Shown piece after piece: positions 48,001-58,245 of a stretch of DNA of 64,000 bases. The translations under genes were made by a program, and so were the position numbers. Where the stretch lies: NCBI RefSeq assembly GCF_036511935.1, contig NZ_AP028878.1, positions 4,340,001-4,404,000 of the forward strand, given 5' to 3'. Source of the DNA: Marinobacter nanhaiticus D15-8W. Lineage in GTDB: Bacteria; Pseudomonadota; Gammaproteobacteria; Pseudomonadales; Oleiphilaceae. The notes below the pieces were generated by a model. It worked only from the letters and a program-made list of their open reading frames with translations, was not told the origin of the DNA and searched no databases. Numbering within the stretch: the stretch's first letter is position 1; each line of letters begins with the position of its first letter.

Positions 48001-48126
48001 GGCCCGATACGGAAAGGAGGGATCTTCCTGCCGAGGCATGGTGCTGTAGGCCGCAATCCCCAACAGACAGAGCATGGTGACCACCATGCCCAGCAGGCGC
48101 TGGCAACGCAGCAGTCGGGCGGTCAC
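45100..48126 (-). CDS. RND efflux transporter permease
   Basis: 1008-residue inner-membrane proton antiporter of the AcrB/HAE1-type resistance-nodulation-division superfamily. One N-terminal helix, a large periplasmic loop (about 30-320), six helices with the proton-relay aspartate in GILIDNAIVIVENIQ, a second loop (about 550-840), and the last helices (GIVVNNAIVLLDVMDRKLEDG). The start is GTG 48126, overlapping the MFP stop (GTGA). It lacks an outer-membrane partner gene here, so TolC-like proteins elsewhere must serve. Substrates unknown. Confidence 0.93.
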   Translation of the reverse strand: MTARLLRCQRLLGMVVTMLCLLGIAAYSTMPRQEDPSFPYRAGLLTASYPGANADAVERLVMRPLADELRQVEEVDFASGTARTGVAVVNIRLNDDIYDTDAAWDRVRQAMERARLEFPDGVGQMALEDRLIDIPAIVLAVGGSPSVTELSEQAERLKNNLLDIPGVSRVELEGDVDEQITLALDDAALYRLGISPSRVLDTLAQRNQVIPGGFLVVDGQRLSVLPNSEFADIDAIRATPIELPDGSQVPLAAAADIWRGPVEPRQPETWYDGERVVLLSLIMEEGTTDAIRFGERVRERLEQIRGDFAPYTVKEMFFQPDKVEDRLDSLAWSLVLSVAIIIAVVFTGMGIRMGILVATILPMVALISIGLYDLGGGVLHQIAVIGMVISLGILIDNAIVIVENIQSLLDQGVRRLDALKQSVRELAGPLGASTGTTLAAFAPLLLSKGGTADFTRGIPVMIMLTLSISYLLAISAVPLLASRFLKPRKQVRSDRLGGLARFLGGLVSKVPGLLVLGGVVMVVASVALTPLLKQQFFPNADRPQVIVELFMPEGTDQTRTGSIAAELETAIRSRPETVDVHRFVGFTGPSFYYNLQRAPQAPNRGRIVVNTQTLEQTTGLVHWIRDYAAQAMPELDLTVGILGQGPPRAAPVEVRLYHPDDTVRAEAIEQVFAGLRQAPGTVDVRHDLDPGIPSVRINVDDATAARYGITRADVARSLYGQSFGIVAEQFRREDDPIPLVLRSRDGTQLSLSRLLSINIYTDRGDAVPLSAVATVETTWEPAARYLRKGVRVNTVTSNLETGYSFSQALDGLQAYLVQHPLPPGTRLEYGGDAEGSNDANNALLTTAPIGVLLLLFFLLLQFNSFKRVGIILLTVPLATVGIFPGLVLSGSPFGFQSLLGVIALVGIVVNNAIVLLDVMDRKLEDGESVRDAVRLAVEQRTRPILLTTGTTVAGLLPLAFSSSTLWPPMAWAIISGLLASTVLTLLVVPSLCIKVIRGRVPDMANAPA

Positions 48127-49238
48127 GGCAGGATCTCCACGGCATCGCCCTGTGTCACCCGCGTCATACCGGCATAGACGACCTGGTCGCCGGGTTTGAG
48201 CTCGCCCTCGCCGATAATCGCCTGCTCACCGGCGATCCGCTCGACGAAGACGTTGACCCGTTCAGCGGTGGGACGATCGCCATCCTCAACGACACGAAAG
48301 ACGCTGGTGCCCGTAGCAGAGCGGATTACCGACAGCAGCGGCACCGTGGTCATGGATTCCGATGGCGGTGCGATGCCCACTTCCACCGGCACACCGGCTT
48401 CGAGCGTGCCGTCGGGCAGACTGACCAGCACCGCGTGGAGTTCGCCTCGTACCGCGCTGGGCTGTGCGATCTCGATAATGGCCCCCGTCACCGGCGTCTG
48501 GCGACGCTCCTGTACGGACCAGATCGGCAACGACTGCCCCAGCTGGACCTGATCCAGCAGGTAGGCCGGCACCCGCACTTCCACTTCCCGGCCCTCGGGC
48601 GATGAGATCCGCACGACCGGTTGCCCGGCATTGACGAACTCATCTGCCTCCACCAGGAGGGCTTCCACCCTACCGGCAAACGGTGCCTTCAGGGTGCTCT
48701 CGTCAACCATATGTCGGGCTTCAGCCAGTGCCGCACGTGCCGTAGCCAAACCGGCCTCGAGACTGTCCCGGCGGGACTCCAGTTGCTCCAGTGTCTGTTT
48801 GGACACCACACCGCGTTCGAACAATTTGCGGGACCGGTCCGACTCCCGACGGGCCTGGTCAAGCTGGGTCTGCAACTCCCGAAGACGCGCCTCGGCGGAA
48901 TCCCGAGCCGGTTCCAGCCCCGGGTTATAGAGCCTCGCAAGAACCTGTTCCGGTTCCACCTGCTCGCCGAGCTCCACCGGGCGCTCGCGCAGGGTGCCGC
49001 TCACCTGGAATGTCAGAGTCGCCCGCTGGCGTGCCTGGACGATACCGGCAAAGCGCAGGGGTTCGGCGACGGACTCAGCGCTCGCCACCGGCGCGGTACG
49101 CACAGTGATAGCGCGCGCCGGATCGCTCGGCGCACTAACGGATTCGGCACAGCCAGCCAGTAGCATGCCAGCCGTGAGGGAGAGAACGAGGGGCACGAGG
49201 GCGCGAGACGACGGGTTTATGAGCGTGATGAGGGGCAT
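48123..49238 (-). CDS. RND efflux membrane-fusion lipoprotein
   Basis: 371-residue periplasmic adaptor of the RND pump. A signal peptide with lipobox LLAGCAES anchors it to the inner membrane. The lipoyl/hairpin region (GIVQARQRATLTFQVSGTL, a coiled-coil hairpin about 110-170, STLKAPFAGRVEALLV) and the beta-barrel domain are normal. It precedes the pump gene with a 4-base overlap and is read divergently from a tetR gene, which probably controls both. Confidence 0.92.
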   Translation of the reverse strand: MPLITLINPSSRALVPLVLSLTAGMLLAGCAESVSAPSDPARAITVRTAPVASAESVAEPLRFAGIVQARQRATLTFQVSGTLRERPVELGEQVEPEQVLARLYNPGLEPARDSAEARLRELQTQLDQARRESDRSRKLFERGVVSKQTLEQLESRRDSLEAGLATARAALAEARHMVDESTLKAPFAGRVEALLVEADEFVNAGQPVVRISSPEGREVEVRVPAYLLDQVQLGQSLPIWSVQERRQTPVTGAIIEIAQPSAVRGELHAVLVSLPDGTLEAGVPVEVGIAPPSESMTTVPLLSVIRSATGTSVFRVVEDGDRPTAERVNVFVERIAGEQAIIGEGELKPGDQVVYAGMTRVTQGDAVEILP

Positions 49239-49334
49239 GATGTCACCTGCTAGCGAGCATTGGCGTGGAGCAACGAATACCGAGTCCGACCTGATCGGGC
49301 TTGTGTTCCGGCGCCATTTACCGGATGATTTTTA

Positions 49335-49365
49335 GACATGATGTCATTCTTTGACACTTTGTCAA
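49335..49365. promoter_or_regulatory. Candidate TetR operators in efflux promoter region
   Basis: Two adjacent palindromes: GACAT-G-ATGTC (49335-49345) and TTGACA-CTT-TGTCAA (49351-49365). They share GACA/TGTC half-sites, lie between the divergent pump and tetR genes, and the second includes a -35-like TTGACA on both strands. Confidence 0.6.
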
Positions 49366-49483
49366 CGATTCGTTTATGCATAGAGTTACGTGCTTGTGCG
49401 TTGCGTATCGAGAGAGCGCGAAACGAATCACCGAAGGTTTCACCCCAAGCGGTACGCCGCTCGTAGCGAAAGGGCCAAGATCT

Positions 49484-50122
49484 ATGAGTGACCTGCAAAA
49501 ACGGCGGGAGCGGGAAAAGCAGCAGCGTCAGGATGACATCCTGGATGCCGCAGAGAAGATGTTCCGGGAGAAAGGTTACGACCGCACATCGATGGACGAG
49601 ATCGCCCGAACCGCCAGCCTCAGTCGCGCCCTGCTCTACGTCTATTTCAAGGACAAGGCGGCGATCCAGCGAGGCATCATGCTGCGCGCTGCCGAGCGGT
49701 TACGGGAGCGCTTCCGGGCGGCTCTGGACTCCGAGGAAACGGGCCTGCAGAAGATTATGGCTATCGGCGAATCCTATTACCGCTTCTGGGAGGAAGAGCC
49801 TGACTATTTCGAAGCCCTGACCAAGGCCACCACCGCCATGCAGGATGCAGACGACCAGGAAGCAAAGGTCATGATTGGTTGTGAGCTGGAGAGCATGCAG
49901 CTGATGGTGGAAGCGTTGGACGCTGGACTAAGAGACGGCAGCATTAGCACCGAGCAGGTGACGGATCCGTTCCAGACGGCCCTTTACCTGCGCGGCGCCC
50001 TGCACGGCGTGATCATGATGTGTCAGCAGGAAATGGGCGAGGATGGACCACTGGCGAAGTATCCCAGCGATGCGCTGATCAAGCACACGATGGAGATGCT
50101 GGTGCGGTCGATCAGAGCTTGA
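49484..50122 (+). CDS. TetR family transcription regulator
   Basis: 212 residues. The N-terminal helix-turn-helix is typical: DDILDAAEKMFREKGYDRTSMDEIARTASLSRALLYVYFKDK-like sequence at about residues 12-53. The C-terminal ligand-binding domain is helical. ATG 49484 is preceded by an AAAGG-like site; the frame is open from 49376 but would cover the operator region. Divergent from the efflux genes, so most likely their ligand-controlled repressor. Confidence 0.9.
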   Translation: MSDLQKRREREKQQRQDDILDAAEKMFREKGYDRTSMDEIARTASLSRALLYVYFKDKAAIQRGIMLRAAERLRERFRAALDSEETGLQKIMAIGESYYRFWEEEPDYFEALTKATTAMQDADDQEAKVMIGCELESMQLMVEALDAGLRDGSISTEQVTDPFQTALYLRGALHGVIMMCQQEMGEDGPLAKYPSDALIKHTMEMLVRSIRA

Positions 50123-50168
50123 CCGCACGACTGAAGTCGACGCCCGCCGGGCACCCTAGCCTTAGGCA

Positions 50169-50270
50169 GGGCAGCCCTCCAAGCTGCTCCGAAGCTGAAG
50201 CGTCGGCTACATTTCGCGGCTAACTCGAGCGTGTAGTAGAAGCTTCAGCTTCTGAGGCGCCGAAGGTGCC
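50169..50270. repeat. R1 hairpin repeat, copy 3
   Basis: 102 bp, uninterrupted: GGGCAGCCCT, GCTCCGAAGCTGAAGCGTCGG, then TGTAGTAGAAGCTTCAGCTT and GGCGCCGAAGGTGCC. This copy shows the undisturbed CTGAAG site at which the MITE entered in copies 2 and 4. Between convergent tetR and astB. Confidence 0.9.
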
Positions 50271-50341
50271 CAGTACCGAACTGACAACGGCGCAACCCTT
50301 CGAGCCGCACCAAAGGTGCCCCTTACATCTCCCAGCGCCTT

Positions 50342-51685
50342 CTACCGCTGAAAATCGTAAATCGACCCCAATCCCAGAATCCCGGTCAGTTCATCCAGCG
50401 CATGCCGGCATTCATCCAGCAACATCGGGTCCGCCAGGTCCGCCTGGGTCAGCTCGTCCCGATAATGGCCTTCTACCCAGGTGGTCAGACGTTCGTAGAG
50501 GGCATCGTTGATCAGCACGCCGTCGTGCATGGCCCCGAGTTCCTCTTCAGTGAGCACGACCCGCAGGCGCAGGCAGGCCGGGCCGCCGCCGTTGCGCATG
50601 GACTGCTTCACATCGAAGACTTCCACCGCACTGATCGGACCGCCCTGGGCCACCAGCTTATCGAGGTAACGGCTGACGGAATCGATCTCCCGGCACTCCC
50701 CGGGCACCGCCAGCAGCATGGAACCGTCCTTCTGGGTCAGTAGCTGGCTGTTGAACAGGTAGGAGCTTACCGCGTCGGCGATGGGCACCTCGTCGGAACT
50801 GACGCGAACCGGCTGGAGGTCAGTGTCCTTGAGTTTGCTGCGAATCTCCGATAGCACCCGCTCCTCTTCCAGGAACGCCTGGTCGTGGTAGAACAGCACA
50901 TTGCCGTTGCCTACCGCGATCACATCATTGTGGAAAACACCGGCATCGATGGCGTTCGGGTTCTGTTGGGCAAATACCGTATGGCCATCGGTCAGGCCAT
51001 GCAGGCGGGCAATGGCCTGGGACGCCTCGAGCGTCTGCCGGGCCGGGAAGCGCTTGGGCGCCGGGGCCGCTTCGTCGAATGCGGTCTGGCCATAGACGAA
51101 TAGCTCCACACCGGATTCCCCGTAGGCGCTGCACAGCCGCGTATGGTTAGCCGCGCCCTCGTCACCGAAATGACTGACCGAAGGTAGTGCCTTGTGATGG
51201 GCGAAGTAGGCTTCATCGGTGAAGATGGAGGCGAGCGCCCGGCCGGTCACCTCGTGCTCGATAGAGCGATGGAACTTGGCACCCAGGTTAGCCGGCGTGA
51301 AATGCACGCGGTGATCACGCGTGTCGGCACTCGGCGATACCGTCGCGGCATTGGCAGTCCACATGGTGGAGGCCGAAGCCACTGCCGCCAGCAACACCGG
51401 ATTGCTCTTGGCCGCGGCCGCCAACACATCCGCATCACTGCCGCTGAAACCGAGCTTGCGAAGGGTCGGAATATGCGGCCGTTCATGAGGAGGAAGGATG
51501 CCCTGGACGAAGCCCCGGTCCGCCAGTGTCTTCATCTTCTTCAAGCCTTGGAGCGCTGCTTCCTTGGGATTGGACACCGCGCTGACATTGGACTTTGAGG
51601 CCACGTTGCCCCAGGACAGACCCGCATAGTTATGGGTCGGTCCGACCAGACCGTCGAAATTGGCTTCAGTGGCGTGTTGAGACAT
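50342..51685 (-). CDS. astB: N-succinylarginine dihydrolase
   Basis: 447-residue amidinotransferase-superfamily enzyme, second step of the ast pathway (succinylarginine to succinylornithine, CO2 and two ammonia). Active-site pieces: the start [21 protein letters not shown], the catalytic His region [13 protein letters not shown], the [11 protein letters not shown] motif, and the catalytic cysteine in [12 protein letters not shown]. Full length. GCGAGG lies before ATG 51685. Separated from astD by a 417-base repeat-filled gap, unusual for this pathway. Confidence 0.96.
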   Translation of the reverse strand: MSQHATEANFDGLVGPTHNYAGLSWGNVASKSNVSAVSNPKEAALQGLKKMKTLADRGFVQGILPPHERPHIPTLRKLGFSGSDADVLAAAAKSNPVLLAAVASASTMWTANAATVSPSADTRDHRVHFTPANLGAKFHRSIEHEVTGRALASIFTDEAYFAHHKALPSVSHFGDEGAANHTRLCSAYGESGVELFVYGQTAFDEAAPAPKRFPARQTLEASQAIARLHGLTDGHTVFAQQNPNAIDAGVFHNDVIAVGNGNVLFYHDQAFLEEERVLSEIRSKLKDTDLQPVRVSSDEVPIADAVSSYLFNSQLLTQKDGSMLLAVPGECREIDSVSRYLDKLVAQGGPISAVEVFDVKQSMRNGGGPACLRLRVVLTEEELGAMHDGVLINDALYERLTTWVEGHYRDELTQADLADPMLLDECRHALDELTGILGLGSIYDFQR

Positions 51686-51753
51686 GCAAACCTCGCAGGA
51701 AATCGTCTTGTTAAATCTGTCGTGCTCCGACTCGAACGGAGAGTGTGCCGTTC

Positions 51754-52012
51754 GTGTAGCCGACGCTTCAGAGGGTGTTGCAAAAGTAGCCGTATCTCAA
51801 AAATACCGGCATAAACTCCCTCTCCCCTCGCGGGAGAGGGCCGGGGAGAGGGGGTAGCGCCGTCAGGCGCTCATCGTTGCCAGAGCCGACTTCAAGCGAG
51901 GCTTTCGCCTCGTCCCCCACTCTCCAAACCTCTCTCCCGCCAGGGGAGAGAGGCTTAAAGCCGCAAGCTTTTACAACACCCTCTTCAGTTTCGGAGCAGG
52001 CATAAGCCTGCC
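51754..52012. repeat. R1 repeat, copy 4 (inverted, truncated, with MITE inside)
   Basis: Read on the minus strand: GGCAGGCTTATGCCTGCTCCG AAACTGAAG-type start at 52012-51983, then the MITE, then CTGAAGCGTCGGCTAC (51771-51756). The second hairpin arm of R1 (TGTAGCAGAAGCTTC) is absent, so this copy is shortened. Confidence 0.8.
51772..51982. mobile_element. MITE-like element copy B, intact
   Basis: 211 bp with ends AGGGTGTTGCAAAAG and CTTTTACAACACCCT, flanked by perfect 6-bp repeats CTTCAG (51766-51771 and 51983-51988). No open frame; several hairpins, including the CCTCTCTCCC/GGGAGAGAGG stem. Its uninterrupted CCCCTCTCCCC region is the unoccupied version of the IS481 insertion site in copy A. 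No transposase in the window can be linked to it. Confidence 0.85.
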
Positions 52013-52102
52013 GAAAACCATCGGGGGGCTTGGGCCCCCTCCGAAGCTAAAGCGTCGACTACATCAAGCATCGTGGCCCGTTGCCTTAGACCGGTCTTTT
52101 CT

Positions 52103-53587
<1,485 letters not shown>

Positions 53588-53602
53588 TCACTCCTTAAAA
53601 GT

Positions 53603-54661
53603 TTACTGGGCCGTACGGGTACTGGCGGCGTCTTTCAACGGCGAGAGGCGCACCATATCCCCCGAGGATACCTGCAACGCATCCGCTACTTCGGCGGGCA
53701 TGCTCACGGTATCCGGCTTGACGCATTTGATCGGCAAGGTGGTCACGCGGAAGTCGCGGAACGATCGGTTGGAGACCATGACGCGCTGTTCAGCAGGGAC
53801 GTCGAGATCCACCGACTGCCGGGTCACCAGCACATGGCGCTTGAAGCTTTCCCGCACTGTGCGGACGTTATGGATAAACGCTTCGACGACGGGGCCGGCG
53901 TCGAAAATGTCCACCAGGCCGTTAAAGTTGAACCCTTCCGCCTGAAGCATCCGCAGCGCAGGCTTGGTGTTTTCGTGAACCTGGCTGACCACCTCCCGCG
54001 CGGCAGGCGGCAACAGGGGCAGGTAAATCGGGTATTTCGGCATTAGCTCGGCAATGAACGATTTGTTGCCCATGCCGGAGAGGAAATCCGCCTCGCTGAA
54101 GTCCATGTCGAAGAAGCGGCGCCCCAGCGCGTCCCATAGCGGGCTGCGTCCGTTTTCGTCGGAAAAGCCGCGCATCTCGGCGAATACCTTCTCCGAGAAG
54201 AGCTCGCGAAAATCCGCCATGAACAGGAAGCGGCAGCGGGACAGCAACAGGCCGTTGCCCCCCTGGCGATGGGTGTCCGACAGCAGCAGTGAGCAGATCT
54301 CGCTGGTATCGGTCATGTCATTGGTCAGGTGCAGCGTGGGCGTGCGCACATGAACGCCCAGCTCCCGCGAAGCATTGACAGTGGTACTGAGGCGATAGTT
54401 GTACCAGACCTCGTCCAGGCCAACCCGGGCCTCGATACCGCTGATACCGACGCACTTGCCCGTGGCCATGTCTTCGAGGGCAAACAGGTACATGCCAGCT
54501 TCCGGTTCGCAGCGCTCGTTGAAGGTATCCTCGGAGCGCGCGATCTTGCGGGTCAGGATATCGCGATTGGGCGGCAGTGACGTCAGGCCCTTGCCCGCGC
54601 GCTCGGCCATACCGTGCAGGTCTTCCAGATCGCCCTGATTGATGGGTCGAATTACCAGCAT
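53603..54661 (-). CDS. aruG: Arginine N-succinyltransferase, beta subunit (AruG)
   Basis: 352-residue subunit of the arginine/ornithine N-succinyltransferase, which starts the pathway by succinylating arginine with succinyl-CoA. The family N-terminus MLVIRPINQGDL is reached at ATG 54661, which has AGGGGG seven bases upstream; ATG 54667 is too close to that site. Other motifs: SSLLLSDTHRQGGNGLLLSRCR-like CoA region, FAEMRGF, and WDALGRRFFDMDFSEAD. Immediately follows aruF with a 12-base gap. Confidence 0.94.
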   Translation of the reverse strand: MLVIRPINQGDLEDLHGMAERAGKGLTSLPPNRDILTRKIARSEDTFNERCEPEAGMYLFALEDMATGKCVGISGIEARVGLDEVWYNYRLSTTVNASRELGVHVRTPTLHLTNDMTDTSEICSLLLSDTHRQGGNGLLLSRCRFLFMADFRELFSEKVFAEMRGFSDENGRSPLWDALGRRFFDMDFSEADFLSGMGNKSFIAELMPKYPIYLPLLPPAAREVVSQVHENTKPALRMLQAEGFNFNGLVDIFDAGPVVEAFIHNVRTVRESFKRHVLVTRQSVDLDVPAEQRVMVSNRSFRDFRVTTLPIKCVKPDTVSMPAEVADALQVSSGDMVRLSPLKDAASTRTAQ

Positions 54662-54673
54662 CTTCATTCCCCC

Positions 54674-55687
54674 TTAAAGCGCGACCAGGACCAGATCATC
54701 GCCGTCGCTCACCTGGAGCGCATCGGCAACGGATGTATTCAACCTGACCACGTCGCCCAGGCCGTCGCTGACGTTGGTCAGGGTGCAGCGGAAAGCCTCG
54801 CTCTCGCCGTTGGCCACCAGGTAGCGCACGCCCCGGCTGCCTTCACCCCGGCGTACGGTCTTGATGCGGCGGCTGGTCATGGTATTCAGGGCGTCTGTGC
54901 GGGCTTCGAGCACCGGACCGCCGTCGAAGATGTCGATATGTTTGCCCATGCGGAAACCTTCGCGCTCGAGCAGTTGGCAGGTGCGCTCCGCCGCCTCGTG
55001 GGGCTGACTGATGGCAGCCTGGGCCGCTTCCGACAACAAGGTGACGTAGATCGGATTCGGCGGCATCAGCTCGGCAATGAACGTCTTGCTCTTCACGCCG
55101 GAGTAGTAGTCGGCTGTGGCAAAATCCATGTGGAAGAAGTGGCGCCCCAGACTGTCCCAGAAAGGCGCATCGCCCTCCTCGGTCTGTACGCCCTGAATTT
55201 CCACCACCAGGTCGTTGGCGAAACGTTCCCGGTGCCGATCGATAAACAGCAGGCGAGCGCGAGATAATAGTTCGAAAGCTTCGCTGTCGCGCAATTCGGA
55301 ATCGATAGTGAACGAGCACAGCAAGGTGTTGCCTGTCAGCTCGTGAGTCGGATAGAGCACTGCTACGCGCTTGGAGACATCCAGCTCGTGGGAGGCATGG
55401 ACCAACTCATCGCGACGGTAGTTGTAGAACGGCTGACCATTACCCGCCCTGGCATCGATACCTGCGGTGCCATGGATCCGACCGGTCTCGCCGTCCTCCA
55501 GCACGAACAGGAAACGCTCGCGTTCCAGCAGTGCCGGGTCACCTGCCAGTGAGCGCAGGGAGTGATCGATCTTCTCGCTCAGCTTGTCCCTGGACTGAGG
55601 CAAGGTGGACACGCGGGCGCCGTGGCCCGTAGCCAGTTTCTCGATGCCTGCCAGGTCCTCGTGGCGTGCAGGACGGACTATCCACAT
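54674..55687 (-). CDS. aruF: Arginine N-succinyltransferase, alpha subunit (AruF)
   Basis: 337-residue companion subunit, clearly homologous to AruG (shared FAELMP-type core, here TFIAELMPPNPIYVTLL, and the WDSLGRHFFHMDFATAD motif). Pseudomonas and Marinobacter-like bacteria have this heteromeric form; E. coli has only one AstA. The start at 55687 (MWIVRPARHEDL) matches the family and has AGGA upstream; the open frame to 55720 adds 11 unlikely residues. Confidence 0.94.
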   Translation of the reverse strand: MWIVRPARHEDLAGIEKLATGHGARVSTLPQSRDKLSEKIDHSLRSLAGDPALLERERFLFVLEDGETGRIHGTAGIDARAGNGQPFYNYRRDELVHASHELDVSKRVAVLYPTHELTGNTLLCSFTIDSELRDSEAFELLSRARLLFIDRHRERFANDLVVEIQGVQTEEGDAPFWDSLGRHFFHMDFATADYYSGVKSKTFIAELMPPNPIYVTLLSEAAQAAISQPHEAAERTCQLLEREGFRMGKHIDIFDGGPVLEARTDALNTMTSRRIKTVRRGEGSRGVRYLVANGESEAFRCTLTNVSDGLGDVVRLNTSVADALQVSDGDDLVLVAL

Positions 55688-55815
55688 GGTTCCTGTACTC
55701 CTGTTGTTCATAAGAAGCAACGTTCAAAAGAAGCGGTAAGCGGAACGAGCCCCTATTGGCAAAAACAGGGGCTCGCCTGGGACCGACTTCTATGGCCGGC
55801 CCCGACATCTGTGGC

Positions 55816-57111
<1,296 letters not shown>

Positions 57112-57187
57112 TTACAGGAATGCGACCTATGCCGGGGGCTTCGACCGCATTCGACGTGTTATCAAAACTTGGAGAGTTGAGGAAGGG

Positions 57188-57219
57188 TCTGTCGGGTTAC
57201 GCTTTGCTAACCCGACAGA
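57188..57219. repeat. Short R2-like hairpin (copy c)
   Basis: Perfect 12-bp inverted repeat TCTGTCGGGTTA/TAACCCGACAGA around the loop CGCTTTGC, i.e. the inner core of R2. It sits between the argR-like stop (57249) and the astC start, where it may terminate or attenuate read-through. Confidence 0.75.
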
Positions 57220-57248
57220 CCAAGACTACGAGGATGCTAAAGAAAGGA

Positions 57249-58178
57249 TCAAACTTCCCGGTCTTCAGACGGCGTCAGGCCAAACGCATTACGGTAGGTG
57301 GTACTGAAATGCGCCCCGGAGGAAAAGCCGCAGGCCATGGCGATTTCGGTGAGGCTGAGGCTGCTGTTACGCACCAGCTCCCGGGCCTTGTCCAGGCGAA
57401 TCTTGAGGTAATAGCGGGACGGGACGGTGTCGAGGTATTTGCGGAACAGCCGCTCGAGCTGGCGTCGGGAGAGATTCACATGACCGGCGATGTCGTCACC
57501 GGATAAGGGTTCTTCGATATTGGCGAACATCAGGTCCACGGCTTCCGCCAGCGCTGGCTGTTCGGCGCGGGTGGGCTGATCCAGTTCCGTGGCTGCCCCC
57601 AACTCGGGCTCGCCGACCCGCTCGCGGACGAACCATTGCGCCAGGGCTTCGGCCACATCGCGACCAAGCTCACGTCCGATGGTCCAGATCATCAAATCCT
57701 GCGCGGCGGTCGCGCCCCGGCAGGTGAGCCGGTTACGGTCGACGCAGAATACGTCATCGGCCAGGCGCACACCGGCATATCGCCGGCGCAGTTCCGCTGC
57801 AGGCAGGCCGTGTAGTGTCGCCCGATAACCATCGAGTAACCCGGCATCCGCCAGCACCAGAGAACCGCTCGCCAGCCCACCCAAAACGGGGATTGATGCA
57901 TAGTGTTCGGCGAGGTTCGCAAGCAGGTCATCCGGTAGCCCGCGGATGGGCACGTGACTGCCGACGGCAAGCAGCCAATCGAAACTTTCGGTAGCTTCGG
58001 CGCGCGAGGTCTCAGGTAGGGCCAGACCGGAACTGAATGCCGCGCCGGGGCCCAGGTGACGAATGGCGAAACTGCTCTCACCCAGCAGACGGTTGCAGGC
58101 TTGCAGGGGTTCCACCGCGGCGGCGTAGGTCAACGCTGACGCGCCTGGCAACAGCAGCAATCCCACATTTAGCGTCAA
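57249..58178 (-). CDS. argR: ArgR-like GlxA-type AraC family regulator
   Basis: 309 residues: an N-terminal DJ-1/PfpI-like domain (LNVGLLLLPGASALTYAAAVEP, with the CRGATAAQDLM motif) and a C-terminal AraC double helix-turn-helix (LSRRQLERLFRKYLDTVPSRYY and LSLTEIAMACGFSSGAHFSTTYRNAFG). This is the layout of Pseudomonas ArgR, the arginine-responsive activator of aru/aot genes; it is unrelated to E. coli ArgR. No ATG fits: the likely start is TTG 58178 after GGGGGATGAA. Position directly before astC supports the role. Confidence 0.85.
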   Translation of the reverse strand: MTLNVGLLLLPGASALTYAAAVEPLQACNRLLGESSFAIRHLGPGAAFSSGLALPETSRAEATESFDWLLAVGSHVPIRGLPDDLLANLAEHYASIPVLGGLASGSLVLADAGLLDGYRATLHGLPAAELRRRYAGVRLADDVFCVDRNRLTCRGATAAQDLMIWTIGRELGRDVAEALAQWFVRERVGEPELGAATELDQPTRAEQPALAEAVDLMFANIEEPLSGDDIAGHVNLSRRQLERLFRKYLDTVPSRYYLKIRLDKARELVRNSSLSLTEIAMACGFSSGAHFSTTYRNAFGLTPSEDREV

Positions 58179-58245
58179 TTCATCCCCCGAACAATCCCGG
58201 CTGCCAAAAAAGACTGATTACCCTACGTTTCCAAAAAACCTATTG

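Larger units (their letters stand above)
51686..52102. other. Repeat-filled gap inside the ast cluster
   Basis: 417 bases between co-directional astD and astB. Contents: truncated R1 (inverted) carrying the intact MITE-like element, followed by another partial R1 (52021-52066). Several strong hairpins lie in the path of any astD-astB read-through transcript. Confidence 0.8.

Noticed and set aside
50169-52066. Repeated hairpin units considered as a CRISPR array
   Set aside because: Units are scattered over the window, differ in orientation and have no regular spacers or cas genes.
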